Assembly: GCA_963682025.1 (NCBI GenBank)
Contig: OY821520.1
Span: 184,462,776 to 184,526,775 of the forward strand
Source of the DNA: Cordilura impudica
Lineage: Eukaryota; Arthropoda; Insecta; Diptera; Scathophagidae
Reading direction: 5' to 3'
Length of the DNA stretch: 64,000 nucleotides
Of the stretch, positions 1-10,444 are shown piece after piece. The notes under the pieces were generated by a model. That model had not been told where the DNA came from, ran no database searches, and was given only the letters and a program-made list of their open reading frames with translations. Position numbers and translations under genes: made by a program. Each line of letters starts with the position of its first letter. Position 1 is the first letter of the stretch.

Positions 1-2
1 AT

Positions 3-515
3 AAAAAGCAACTACAAGCTTTTCTAGGGCTTTTCAATTTTTATCATTCGTTTTTGCCAAATAAGGCAACAATAGCAGAACCACTGCATAACCTATTGGA
101 CAAAAATCGCCAATGAAATCGGGAAAAAGAGCATGAGATAACATTTCAGAATTTGAAGAAGATAATCACATCTAACAGTGTGCTCATACATTATGATGAA
201 AATCTCCCACTTACAGTCGTTTGTGACGCCTCACCTTATGGCATCGGCGCCATGTTGGGTCACAAATTGCCTGATGGCTCTGATCGGCCAATTGCCTTTT
301 ACTCAAGGATCTTGTCGAAGGCTGAGCGAAATTATGCGCAAATCGATAGAGAAGCAACAGCTGTTGTGGCAGGCGTGAAAAAATTTCACGATTATTTATA
401 TGGCAGAAAATTTACCTTGGCGACTGATCACCGTCCACGTTTGGGAATTTTTTGCACGTCAAAACCAAATCCAACCATAACATCTACCGTTATGCTTCAT
501 CTATAGAGAAGGCAA
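3..515 (+). pseudogene. Gypsy A RT thumb and RNase H fragment
   Basis: Frame 3 opens with the end of the RT domain (QLQAFLGLFNFYHSFLPNKA type, positions 12-75). It crosses one TGA at about 113-115 and continues into RNase H. Visible RNase H landmarks are the first acidic motif in VVCDASPYGIGAML, the glutamate in NYAQIDREATAVVAGVKKF, and the third motif in LATDH. Just after TDH the text departs from the family and the connection to the zinc-binding integrase segment is lost, so roughly 40 residues are missing with a change of frame. RNase H would degrade the RNA of the RNA-DNA hybrid in reverse transcription; this copy cannot make the fused polyprotein. Confidence 0.85.
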
Positions 516-519
516 GAAA

Positions 520-940
520 ATGGGGAATCCTGACTGCTTAAGCCATCTATCAGACAGAACAGAACAGCACTTAGAAACTAAGGAAGGTACTTCATTGATT
601 GAACTAGCCAGCAGTGAAGTTGTCAACGCAAAAAAAGTGGCCAAGCAAACAGCAAAATATCCACTTCTCTCTAAAATACTCAGCTGGGCGTTAAGGGGAT
701 GGCCAAGTTTTATTTCTCGCGATGATCAAGCATATTTTAGGTGCCGTAAGGAGATTACTTCACTCAAGGGATGCTTGTTGTGGGGTAACAGAACTATTAT
801 CACTTCACCTAGTCGTCAAGCCATTCTTCATGCTCTACACGCTGGACATCCTGGTATAGTTAAAATGAAGGGTTTGGCAAGAAGCTATGTGTGGTGGCCA
901 AATATGGATTCCAAAGTCGAAAACTCAGTTAAACTTGGTA
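520..940 (+). pseudogene. Gypsy A integrase, N-terminal zinc-binding (H2C2) segment
   Basis: After the linker MGNPDCLSHLSDRTEQ, which corresponds to the RNase H-integrase connection, comes the HHCC-type domain: the histidine pair in HALHAGHPGIVKMKGLARSY, then the VWWPNMD signature. The CxxC half falls at and after the LINE insertion site. The frame here (position mod 3 = 1) is the frame that resumes at 2010 once the 1069-bp LINE plus one TSD copy is discounted. The host frame was therefore intact across this point when the LINE landed. The last 12 bases are the left TSD. Confidence 0.85.
929..940. repeat. Left target-site duplication of LINE A (TTAAACTTGGTA)
   Basis: The same 12 bases recur at 1998-2009 immediately after the A-rich tail of the LINE, as expected from target-primed reverse transcription. 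Confidence 0.93.
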
Positions 941-1720
941 AGCCAGAGCATGATATTAAGTCTTACAGACCAATAAATCTTTTGTCTGCCTTCTCAAAAA
1001 TTTTTTAAATACTCTTTTTACGAAGATTACAGCCAATTTTAGATAAGCAAAATATTACACCTAAATATCAGTTTGGATTTCGGTATAAACATCGAACTCC
1101 GGAACAATGCCATCGAGTTGTAAATGTTGTTAGAAATGCGTTAGAAAAGAAACAGTTCTGTTCTGCTATATTCTTGGATGTCAAGCAAGCTTTCGATAAG
1201 GTATGGCATTCAGGTCTTCTCTTCAAGCTAAAACAATATCTCCCTGCCCCTTTTTTTTAGTACTCAAATCATATATACAAAATCGTTATTTTTATGTTAA
1301 AACAAACAATGAAGTTTCGGATATTTGTGATATAAAGGCAGGTGCTCCACAAGGTAGTGTCCTTGGTCCTGTGCTCTATAAGATTTACACCTCAGATATG
1401 CCAGTTGATGACGACGTAGTAGTTGCAACATATGCTGATGACCCAGCGCTAATGGCAAGTGATGACTTAAATTGAAAGCTTCATATCTGGTCCAAAATCA
1501 TCTTAATACTATTTCGAATTGGCTAAAAAGATTGAACATATGTGTAAATACTGAAAAGTCCACGCACATTACATTTGCAGTAAGGAAAGGTGACTGTCCC
1601 CAAATCTATCTAAATGAGGAAATAGTTCCAAAATCAGATTGTGTCAAATACCTAGGAATGCATATAGATAGAAGGCTGACATGGAAGAATCATATAACGG
1701 CTAAAATCACTTACAATTAA
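941..1720 (+). pseudogene. LINE A reverse transcriptase fragment
   Basis: Landmarks in order, spread over shifting frames: YRPINLLSAFSKIF (about 962-1006), QFGFRYKHRTPEQ and AIFLDVKQAFDKVWH (motif A with its catalytic aspartate, about 1068-1208), GAPQGSVLGPVLY (about 1342-1380), YADD (motif C, about 1432-1443), and the thumb segment VKYLGMHIDRRLTWKNHI (about 1645-1698). The best match is the Jockey clade of insect LINEs, which copy their RNA at a nicked chromosomal target. Stops and frame changes (for example after 1008, near 1258 and at 1474) make it a pseudogene. The endonuclease domain is absent because of the 5' truncation. Confidence 0.88.
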
Positions 1721-1997
1721 AAACAAGGCGCATGTATTGGTTGTTGTGTCAAAACTCAGAGCTGAGCTTTGAAAATACATTTAAAACCTGTATGGACATA
1801 TGGAACTCAGCTTTGGGGTACTGCAAGCAACTCAAGCAATTCAAGTTTTATATATGTTATACTCGTTTATTATGTACGTATTTATGAACGTTTTAACCTC
1901 AGTGGAGATTAAAACTTATGTAAATATTAATTTTTAACTAACTTGCTTATTATTGTTAAATAGATTGCAAATAAAGAATTATTAAAAAAAAAATAAA
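941..1997 (+). mobile_element. LINE A: 5'-truncated Jockey-like non-LTR retrotransposon
   Basis: The insertion begins inside the RT domain (5' truncation typical of LINEs) and ends in an A-rich tail (about 1984-1997) preceded by an AATAAAG-type polyadenylation signal. It is bounded by the perfect 12-bp TSD at 929-940 and 1998-2009. The orientation matches that of the host Gypsy. The region after the RT thumb (about 1725-1980) is shorter than in family members, so there is probably an internal deletion before the tail. Confidence 0.92.
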
Positions 1998-2009
1998 TTA
2001 AACTTGGTA
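1998..2009. repeat. Right target-site duplication of LINE A
   Basis: Identical to 929-940. The Gypsy integrase frame resumes directly after it. Confidence 0.93.
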
Positions 2010-3061
2010 TTCAGTGCCAAGAAACTCGCCATGAAAAAACGCAGGCACCAACTCGCACTTGGGGAAATACTCAGACCGCATGGTCGCGGCTACATATTGA
2101 CTTCGCCGGTCCATTTCAAGGCAAATTGTGTTTCCTAGTGATTGATTCATATTCCAAATGGTTGGATGTACACATCGTCAAATCAACTTCATCACAATAT
2201 GCAATTAGATCATTGCGATCGCTTTTTGCAACGCATGGCCTACCTGACGCCATCGTATCGGATAATCGAACCGCTTTTACGTCAGCTGAGTTTGAAAGCT
2301 TTATGAAAAACAATTTGATGCGCCATGTCAGAAGTGCTCCTTTCCATCCATCGTCAAATGGACAGGCTGAACGCATGGTACAGACAACAAAAGATTATTT
2401 AAAGAAAATGCCAGCCAATTCGAATATTGAATTGGATTTTATCCGTTTAGTATTTAATCAACACATAAGCCCGCATGCTACGACTGGGCGCTCACCTGCT
2501 GAATTTCTGTTTAATCGACAGCTCAAAAGCTACTCTGACAAATTTCATCCACATGAATTGTCAAATACCATCGAAAGTTTACCCGTAAAAGAATCATTTA
2601 AAGAAGGACCCCTTGTATGGATTCGAAATTACGCCTCAGGTCCAAAGTGGATACCGGCTCACATAGAATCACAAACTGGACCATTGTCCTACACTGTGCG
2701 TATTCAAGATAATCGTATATTAAAACGTCACTTAGACCAAATTCGCAGTAGAAATTCTACCATGGATTGTGAGCTGATTTTTCCAAGGAGCTGTAACCAT
2801 GCGATTCCTGAATCAAGTATTGATGTAGCTGATATATCCGAAGAGGAAGCTGAAAGTGATGTTGAATCTTTGTCCTCGTTATTACCAGAGCAAACACCAC
2901 CACCAAACACAGCAACAAACACTTCATCAGGCTCCCCACAATCACCGCCGCCTAGCCGCCAGCCTAATACGAATACAAGATCCTCGCCCACTCAACATAC
3001 ACCACGTCGTTCAAAAAATTATAGAAAAGTTCCACAATTCTTTTCTGCATCTGGGCGTTAA
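2010..3061 (+). pseudogene. Gypsy A integrase core and C-terminal tail
   Basis: The reading frame is open from the insertion site to the TAA at 3059-3061. The integrase core shows the DDE set: D in RLHIDFAGPF, D in AIVSDNRTAFTS, and E in SNGQAERMVQTTKDYL. It inserts the cDNA into chromosomal DNA. After the core comes a basic segment (RNYASGPKWIPAHIE) and then a long Ser/Pro/Thr-rich tail ending in RRSKNYRKVPQFF, typical of this Gypsy group. This 3' half has no internal stop, unlike the RNase H part. No envelope-like ORF follows. Confidence 0.88.
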
Positions 3062-3065
3062 GGGG

Positions 3066-3338
3066 TGTTAAGTACTCGCACCACTGTGCAAATGGAATTC
3101 CTTCATTCTACTCTCTTTTGTATGGCCATACATTATGTACATACTTACATAATAACATTGAATTATGCAGTTACGATAGATAGACCGACAGCAACACACG
3201 TTTACTTAGATTGTTTTTGAAGACACATTAAAATGAAGTTACTATATTAAAGTTATTTCTAGTATATTAAATAAATATATTGATTGAATTAAAACAGTTA
3301 AACGAATTGTATATTAAAATAATAAATGTTTAATAACA
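3066..3338 (+). repeat. Probable 3' LTR of Gypsy A
   Basis: The stop codon is followed by the purine run AAGGGG (polypurine tract) and then TGTTAAGTACTCGCACC, a plausible LTR start. A stretch ending TTAATAACA at 3338 would close the LTR with the inverted TGTTA/TAACA ends. No second LTR is in the window to compare, so the right boundary is a guess. Confidence 0.4.
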
Positions 3339-5117
3339 AAGTATTACAAATATTACATATAAAATATAAAATTTGTATTAAGAATTGTTTATCGGTTTTA
3401 ACAAAAGAAACACAAACTTTTAACCTCTTTTGGTATTTCTAACCCAAAGGAAATGAATCAATTTCTGTTGTAAATTCCAAATTGTTGATTTAATATTTCA
3501 TTTGTATGTCAAATAAAATAAAATAATAAAAAAGAAATAACAATTTAATTGTGATAATTTATGTAATTTTATAATTGAAAATCATAGAGTGAAAAAAAAT
3601 TATTTTAAAAATGGATGATAGAAGGGTATAAAAGAAGTACACTTTATTATGAAACCTGAAGATGCTATCCAGTTCCCATGGCTTCAGTTTTTTTCTTTGA
3701 ATTTATGGTTATATATTCACTATCATTCCCTGCGTATAAAGGTAAATATGTAGAGATGCTTAGAACACAGTCGTGTAGATATAAGGATACATAATTTGCG
3801 ATCACCATACTGTAATTAATAAATACTTCCCTTTGCTATTGTAAGGTATTTATTTCGGCAGCAACTCGTGATTTAGCAACAGAAATTAAACGTGTTATAT
3901 GGCACTCGTCAAGTATATTCCTCCTACGTCTGTATTAACGTTACAAATGTTTGTGAGGATATAAAAACCCTGAAAACTTATTATCACGATGTGATCAGCA
4001 CAACCATTTTAAGCATAAAATAAATATTTTTGTAGTAGACGAGGCATACGAAATGTTCTAAACACCTGACCAAACCCAAGATCTGTTCAAGATGCTTACC
4101 ACTGCTTCGTTTTCCGGTTAGAAGGTAACGAGACAGTCGTTATTGCAAAGTAAATCAATTGAACGAGGAGGTTACTGTAAGATCGGGTAAGTAATGGGTT
4201 TGTACTGATGTTTATGCTAAGAAATATATTTTACCAAGACACAGCTTCCATATTGTCGACTGACGATACAGAATCAGTTTTCCATCATCTGTAATAAAGC
4301 TATAGGTAGCAAAAGTAAATAAATAATGGTACATACGAAGATATGTTTAAATTTGTAAATTAGTTCGGTTTAAATTATACTATTAAAAACCTCCTTTGCG
4401 TTCAAATTGAGGTCGAAATTACAGATTACATAGGTCGAAAAATAACCAATTTAGGACCTTTTCCAGCCATAGTATCCACAGTCCGCATTAATGTGTAAAA
4501 AATTGGATGTAATATGTATTATATAAATCAGTAAATATCTCTCGAATATATATATGTCATTATTTGATACCATTTTTTCCTAGTTCCCATATTATATTCA
4601 AATCCAATATAAATGTAGATATTTCTCTAGGTAGCAATGACTACAACTTGCCTGCCCTTATTTAAAAATAATAGTATTATTTTTTATTATTAATAGTAAT
4701 ATTTATCTTTTGGAAATGTTAGCAGTATTTTGGGACATCCTTTACATATGCGGATATGATGATTCGAGTATGATTTTAAATTGGTGAAAAATCAGTTTAT
4801 CATTTAGTATTATATAATGAACAAAGGATAACTATTTATTTTCTTTAATCAGATATATTTTATGAATTTTAATACAAAATATATACAAAATTTTATTATT
4901 TTTTATAAAAATAAAAAAATCTTATTTTCGATCTTTATCAATTTAAAGATTGAGGTTGAAATTGTTCAGGATCAAGCTCAAATGTTTTTACTTACCAAAA
5001 GCAGTAGATAGTTTGTTTGGTAAAAAGTTAAATTCATATATATTTGCTGAAAACAACCAAATGAGAATTCAAGCAAAAGTTATACTATTTAAGCCTCTTC
5101 CAATATAACAAACTAAA
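3339..5117. other. A+T-rich spacer, nothing identified
   Basis: No coding similarity, structural RNA or element termini were recognised. The only structure noticed is a simple A/T-rich block (4887-4940) that recurs inverted at 6123-6158. Confidence 0.5.
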
Positions 5118-5926
5118 CAAGTAAGAAAATTATAGTCGGTCTAGACCGACTATACGATACCCTATACCATGCGTTTAGAAACCCTATCTCTTAGGCCCAA
5201 CTAACTGGACATTGAAAATAAGCAAAAACCAAATTTGAGTGGGATTTTTATTAATTTTTTTGGCTGCAGATATGAAAAAGTTCATATCGGATGCTATATC
5301 TATAAAGGGACTAGGTCCAAAAATGGACCGATCCTGATCATGTTTGGTAAAGTCTCTTGTATTTTGCAAAAATATGTACAAACAAAATTTGAGAAGAATC
5401 AGTGCAATATTTTTGGTTTTTAATAGATTTAAGTGAAGATCGGGAAGCAGCTCTATATGGGGTCAAAGGGATCATTTTTCGACTACTCATTAGTGGATGT
5501 AATGAACGCATACAAACCCAATTTGAGTAAGATCTATATGACAATTTGGATCTTATGGCAATTTGTGTCGATTTCATATGGGTAATTTGTATGGGGGCTA
5601 GGTCTGAACATGGACCGATTCTCACCAATTTCAATAGCGTTCATCCCATGGCCAGTAAAAGCTTATATACCAAATTTCATCAAAATATATTCATATTTGC
5701 GACCTGCAGTTTGATTACAAACTTTACATGGACACACAGACGGACGGACGGACGGACGGACGGACGGACGGACGGACGGACGGACGGACATTGTTAAATC
5801 AATTCAGAAAGTGATTCTGATTCGATCGGTATAATTAAAGATGGGACTAGGTCAAATATTTTTGGTTGTTACAAACAGCAGCACAAAGTCATTATACCCA
5901 AACCACATAGTGGTATAGGGTATAAA
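5118..5926 (-). mobile_element. mini-me/DINE-1-like element, copy 1
   Basis: Full-length member of the commonest repeat in the window. At the left edge ACAAGTAAGAAAATTATAG leads into a perfect 22-bp palindrome (5132-5153, half-site ATAGTCGGTCT). Then comes ATACCCTATACCA, which recurs inverted as TGGTATAGGGTAT at the right edge (5911-5923). A (CGGA)n array lies at about 5739-5791. Subterminal inverted repeats, a hairpin beside one end and an internal tetranucleotide array fit Helentron-type non-autonomous elements; this class assignment is inference. The strand is given with the hairpin end as 3'. Open frames inside it recur in every copy and are not genes. Confidence 0.8.
5739..5791. repeat. 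(CGGA)n tetranucleotide array inside copy 1
   Basis: About a dozen perfect CGGA units. The same position in other copies holds a different number of units or none (34380 region), so it varies in length within the family. Confidence 0.95.
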
Positions 5927-6269
5927 TATAGAACAACTTTGAAACAAATATGATTGTATACGAGTACACATTGCATACTACAATATACATGTTTGTTTTT
6001 GTCTTGAAAAAACAAGAAAAACAATTTGTTTTTGCTAAACTTACATTTAGCGTTAACGGCGTGCCCTCCGTATTTTTAATTTTATTATTTTTTATAAAAA
6101 AAAAAAAATAAAATAAGATAAAGATAAAGATCGAAAATAAGATTTTTTATTTTTATAATTTCACCATTCAAAAAATAGAATTTTTATATAATATCAAATG
6201 TCTTTACCATTTCACGATAATATGTATTATTATAATACCATAATCACAACAGAATAATTTTATAGTACA
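5927..6269. other. A+T-rich spacer
   Basis: It contains an A-run and the block at 6123-6158 that is the inverted counterpart of 4903-4940. No gene was recognised. Confidence 0.5.
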
Positions 6270-6850
6270 TGGGACTACCAAAATTCGATAGGCAACAAAT
6301 TCGGTTGCAACAACGAATCCGTTTTCTGTGTATAGGCTATGATGCCTTATTTTGCATACGTTGTAGAGATTTCAGTTGGTTGTTGCTTTTGTTATCTGCA
6401 TAGACAATCGCCAAATAATTCACATATATTAGGGATTGCTATATGATCAGTTTTGCTTTCTCATTTAATTTACTCTTAAGTTTGTACAAAATATCAAGGA
6501 CAGGCGCTATTTTCTTTTTCAGATCAGTTATATGTAAGTTCCAACAAAAGTTACTTTGCTAAATGATTCCCAAATACTTAGTTGAATGTATTTCGTTTAT
6601 AATTTCGCCATCAAGATATATAAAGCGAATAAGTTTTGTTTTCTTCGAGTTCAGCACCAAACGATTTAATCTTGCAAATTCAAATGCAGCATCCCTTTCA
6701 ATGTAAGTTTTCAAGTTTTGTAAGGATACAATAAATACATCTGATCCGAAAATATGTAAAATTGACTAGTTAAACTAAGATTTTTCAAGTCATTAAAATA
6801 AATTAAAAAACGAAGTGGACCCAAAAGTGGTATAAGATTTTCATTGAATT
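6270..6850 (-). pseudogene. LINE B: C-terminal reverse transcriptase relic
   Basis: Minus-strand reading gives a typical LINE sequence running from the end of the RT palm into the thumb: PLLGPLRFLIYFND (near 6850), RLNRLVLNSKKTKLIRF, LDGEIINEIHSTKYLGI, then HITDLKKKIAPVLDILYKLKS and VYADNKSNNQLKSLQRMQNKA. The RT catalytic YxDD region is missing between the first two blocks. Several stops and frame changes are present. The clade cannot be settled by eye; it is a different family from LINE A. Confidence 0.72.
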
Positions 6851-7699
6851 GTATTTTCGACCAAACACTGCAATTGCTTTTAATAAAAGCTTTTTAATTA
6901 AAGCTGTTTTCATAAGTCGTAATTATAAGACCATCTATGACATTTTAAGCACAGAAAATAGACCTATTATACGGCATTTTAATGTTCAGTGTACAATAAA
7001 AATTTTCGAAAAGTGTAATTAGATCTTAATTTGTTTGTTGATGATAGACAGTTATACGAATATCTGAAGCAAACAATGGGTTTCCTTGTTTTTGCTTTTT
7101 CAAATTTAAAGCTTTTACTGCAAATCGTATACGCAAATAATATATACGTTTTTTGAAAATTAATAATAATAGTTTTATTTATTTATTTTTTTTCTTATTT
7201 TTTCAAACATATAACTAGCGCTCTTTAGTGCTGTTAACTTCATTTTAATTTAGAACCTTTTAGCGCCTTTTGGAGTACTGTTTTGCGCTTTTTGCTTAAA
7301 AATAGCAGTCATAGCAGGACTGACGGCACTGGCCCTTAAAACACCAAAAAGATAAACTTCAAAACCTAATTTTTTTTTAGTTTTTAAACAACATTTTTAA
7401 ATTCCTATGGCAAATACTAAGCAGATTGCTGTAGGTGAACAATCTTGTTGTGTATTATTATTCAAATTTCACCCCAAACATTATGATGGGAAATATTTCA
7501 TCATACGAACACTTAGTAAGTTGTCTCAATTTTTGTTTCTTTAATTTTTGTTGTTGGGCTTATATATCAAACCATTTTCTCTAGATGTTGTTGCTCATTT
7601 TGTTCGCGTTTTTGTTTCCAGTTCCTGGCGTTGTGTTAAAATTTAATTAATATTCGTTGTAGCCCAAAACAAAATAAGAACGTACGTTCTGTAACTAAG
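6851..7699. other. Spacer, nothing identified
   Basis: A+T-rich sequence with no recognised coding relic, RNA gene or termini. Confidence 0.45.
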
Positions 7700-8335
7700 G
7701 GTGTTCCAAAATTCATGCCAGATTTGAATTTGTCATCGTATGTGTGGTAAAGTGTAGGTAATCAAACGATAAGGACAGTTTGGCGGCTGATTGTTTAGGG
7801 TTAGTAAAACTAGAACACTAAATGATAGAAGAAGGCGTTTTCACCGTTGAACGATATTTCGAAAAAAGAATAAAATTTTGGCGGCTTCAGTTCGAAAATT
7901 TCATACAAAATATAGTCGGAATAGTAAACTAACTTTGTTTAGTGAGAATAGAGTTTTAAAATTTCAGACAGACTGGATCAATTGGTAATGCTAAACACGA
8001 TGGTCGTTCAAGAATATGACATTCAAATGTTAATATCGCAACAGTGCGTAAAAATGTTGGTGAGAGTTCAGGAAAATCAATTCGACTTAGTGGACTAGAA
8101 TTTCAAGTTTCAAGAAGCTATCGATAACGTTCACTTACTGAGGATTTGAGACCTCATGATTATAAAGTTTAATTAACACAAAAACGGAAATACAATTACT
8201 ATGCACAGTGAAGAGAGTTCGTTCACTGAATTATTGAATATCAAAAAACAATTCTCAGCGAAGAAGAACATTTTTACCTTGATGGCTCCGTTAACCATCA
8301 AAATTACCGCATTTGAGTTCTAGAGAAGCCACATG
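7700..8335 (+). pseudogene. Mariner-like (DUF4817-type) transposase fossil
   Basis: The left edge GTGTTCCAAAATTCATGCC resembles the terminal repeat of this group. Across shifting frames the reading gives a helix-turn-helix start (EEGVFTVERYFEKR, about 7821), then FRQTGSIGNAKHDGRSR, VRKNVGESSGKSIRLS, SLTEDLRPHDYKV and finally EEEHFYLDGSVNHQN-type text (about 8260-8310) equivalent to the LFSDEAHFHLNG block that carries the first catalytic acid. Many stops and indels make it long dead. The right part of the transposase is missing, cut off where the CAGGG terminus of the next element begins at 8336. Confidence 0.65.
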
Positions 8336-9035
8336 CAGGGTTGCGGAGTCGGACTCGTTTAGTCGTTTACTTTTTGCTTGTTGGAAATCGGAGTCGTTTT
8401 TTTTACGTCGACCCTGACACTGACACTGACTCCTACAAATATTAAATTTGAAAGCCCTAACCGAGAAAAAATTTACTAGATAAATTACAGTTACAATAGA
8501 ATAAAATAGAATTCTCTCGTCTGAGAATTGACTCCAGTCGCAGGGTGATCAAAGTATAACGAATGATTAACGGCCCTACGCTGCACTATTATTGTGAGAT
8601 ATATTCATCACAACACACATATAAGCTTTAGACATAACCAAAGCAAAAAAAAAAACTTCTTATAGTAGCAATTCGCTTAAATTACAGGTACCTGAAATTC
8701 ATAAATGAGAGGTAGTTGAGTCAATCCGAATCATCTTCCTCTAATGATGACTTAAGTTTCCAAGTTTATTTAGATAGATTAGAATGATTAAAATTAAATA
8801 AACCAGTGGGCATTGAAAAATCGAAATTTAAATAAAAGTTTTTAAAACAATAAAGAGGAATACATCGAAGTTGAATGTGGTAGAAGCAATCACTATTTAT
8901 CAAGATGTTATTCTTGATGCTGGTAGAATTGTGACTGCAATACCTCCGACACAAGTTAGCTTTGGAAGATTATTAATATCATCAATAAAAGATGATTTGA
9001 CTGAAGCACTTCCTTTTCTGAGAGCTTTATTATAA
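8336..9035 (+). pseudogene. hAT element 1: left terminus and transposase C-terminal relic
   Basis: It starts with CAGGGTTGCGGAGTCGGACT, a typical hAT-type terminus with repeated GGAGTCG-like hexamers to about 8450. From about 8720 a plus-strand coding relic appears (ESSSSNDDLSFQVYLDRLE). It ends in the hAT C-terminal dimerisation domain, ILDAGRIVTAIPPTQVSFGR, then SIKDDLTEALPFLRALL and TAA at 9033-9035. Family members read LPPTQVSVERLFSALK here, so the conserved Glu-Arg pair is changed. Most of the transposase is deleted and no matching right terminus was found. Confidence 0.68.
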
Positions 9036-10040
9036 AAAATCTAATAATAAGTATTTGTATTTTTTTTGTGTTTATTTAAATTAATATGTATATCATGTTT
9101 ATATGTATATTATGTGCGCTTGAGTCTCCTGGTCAGAACAGGTGTCTGTATAATCATTGCATAACTGATCGAGTGAAATATATCGATATTTTTCATTTTG
9201 AAATCATGACATTCGATAACGACTAATAGATCGAGTTAATTCTTTCGAAATGTCATTCGAAATATATGTATCAAGCTGTCCAAAACATATTTTATTAGCT
9301 TGTTTGCATGAAAAAAAAGCAAAGAAAATTTATTTCTGTTATTATATTTAATAGAAAGACGTGAAATGCAAGTTTAATATTTATTAACGAGTAACTTGAA
9401 GAAAAACTAAATAATATGATGACTTTTATGTTCAGGACAAGTTCAAACAAAATAACTGGCAAGCAAAAGGCTGATTCCATGATAGAGCATCCCAACTTGA
9501 CAATAAAACCTTCTGCCAACTTGTGTCCAAGGAAAAGTCACTTCCAAAATATTGTGGAAACAGCTAACCCTTAAATTAAATATGTCTTTCCCTACATTTG
9601 AGGAAGACAAATTATGGCGGAACGTAATTTTGTTTAAATTGTTTAATTTATCAACACAATGTAATGAAGAAATTACCTTTCAACAGGACATCAAAAAGAA
9701 AAACTGGAGGTGGGCAGTTTGGGAAAAAAACTTCCTTCATTTGCCGAAGAGCAAATTCGCCAGGCTGCTGGAATTGAGAATAGATCTCTTAAGCCCCTAT
9801 CTTGGAGAACTTGAGGAGTCCCAAGTCAACATAACCTTAAAGTTGGATAAATTGTTGGAATTCAAATAACGTTCACTAAAATTAAAGGAAAAAGAACACA
9901 TTGTTAACATGGAGATAAAAAGGTCGATTTAGAAATTAAAACGGTTCAGTTGGAAATTAAACGGTTATTGATAATATAAATAAAATTAATTGTTGGTAAC
10001 TACTTACTTTTGTTTTAAGGTGTCCGATATTCTTTTTTTG
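9036..10040. other. Spacer with an unrecognised 105-codon open frame (9552-9869, +)
   Basis: The open frame at 9552-9869 encodes a Trp/Lys-rich protein (KKNWRWAVWEKNF), and the DNA just downstream reads as alternating DLEIKTVQLEIKRLL, a likely coiled coil. This could be the end of a DNA-binding accessory protein of a transposon, but I do not recognise it. The rest is A+T-rich spacer. Confidence 0.35.
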
Positions 10041-10444
10041 TTTGTTAACATATCGCACCTTGTATACAAAACAGTCACAACTCAAAATTTTCAAATTTTC
10101 AGGAGCGGCATAAAACTGTTTATGTAAAAATGACTGTATTATTTAAAAAAATGTAGTTTCATTATGAAAAATGCTCATTTTGAGGAAAGTTTTGCTATAG
10201 GTACTCTTTTTAAATTATATATTGTATTTGTGGAAATAAAATATAATTTTGAGTTATGATTCTCTGACTGAAATTTTTTTATTTGACTAGTGATATTATC
10301 TCAAGTTGTGCCCAAGATATAACAGCATTTTTCCTGTTAAAGAAGATAGTTGTGAGAAGTAAATTTTTGCAGTAGATATGTAGATATGTGTACTGTGAAT
10401 TAATTTATGGAAAAAGTCAATTTTGGAAAATTTTGTGTTGTTAC

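Larger units (their letters stand above)
1..3338 (+). mobile_element. Gypsy A: 3' part of a Ty3/Gypsy LTR retrotransposon, interrupted by a LINE
   Basis: The order RT thumb, RNase H, zinc-binding and core integrase, proline-rich tail, polypurine tract and probable LTR is that of a Ty3/Gypsy pol gene. The protein resembles the insect elements usually annotated as K02A2.6-like. The window edge cuts off the 5' part (LTR, gag, protease, most of RT). The copy is dead: an in-frame TGA near 113, a deletion with frame change around 435-515, and a LINE at 941-1997 inside the integrase. The element boundary at 3338 is inferred. Confidence 0.85.

Noticed and set aside
5235..5797. Recurring open frames with EDREAALYG, HGPILTNF and THRRTDGRTDGR text, also in the other copies of the family
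   Set aside because: They recur in all copies of a non-coding element in varying frames and lengths. The TDGR repeat is just the (CGGA)n array translated.
8766..8954. 62-codon minus-strand frame
   Set aside because: It lies opposite the plus-strand hAT C-terminal relic, which has clear family motifs.
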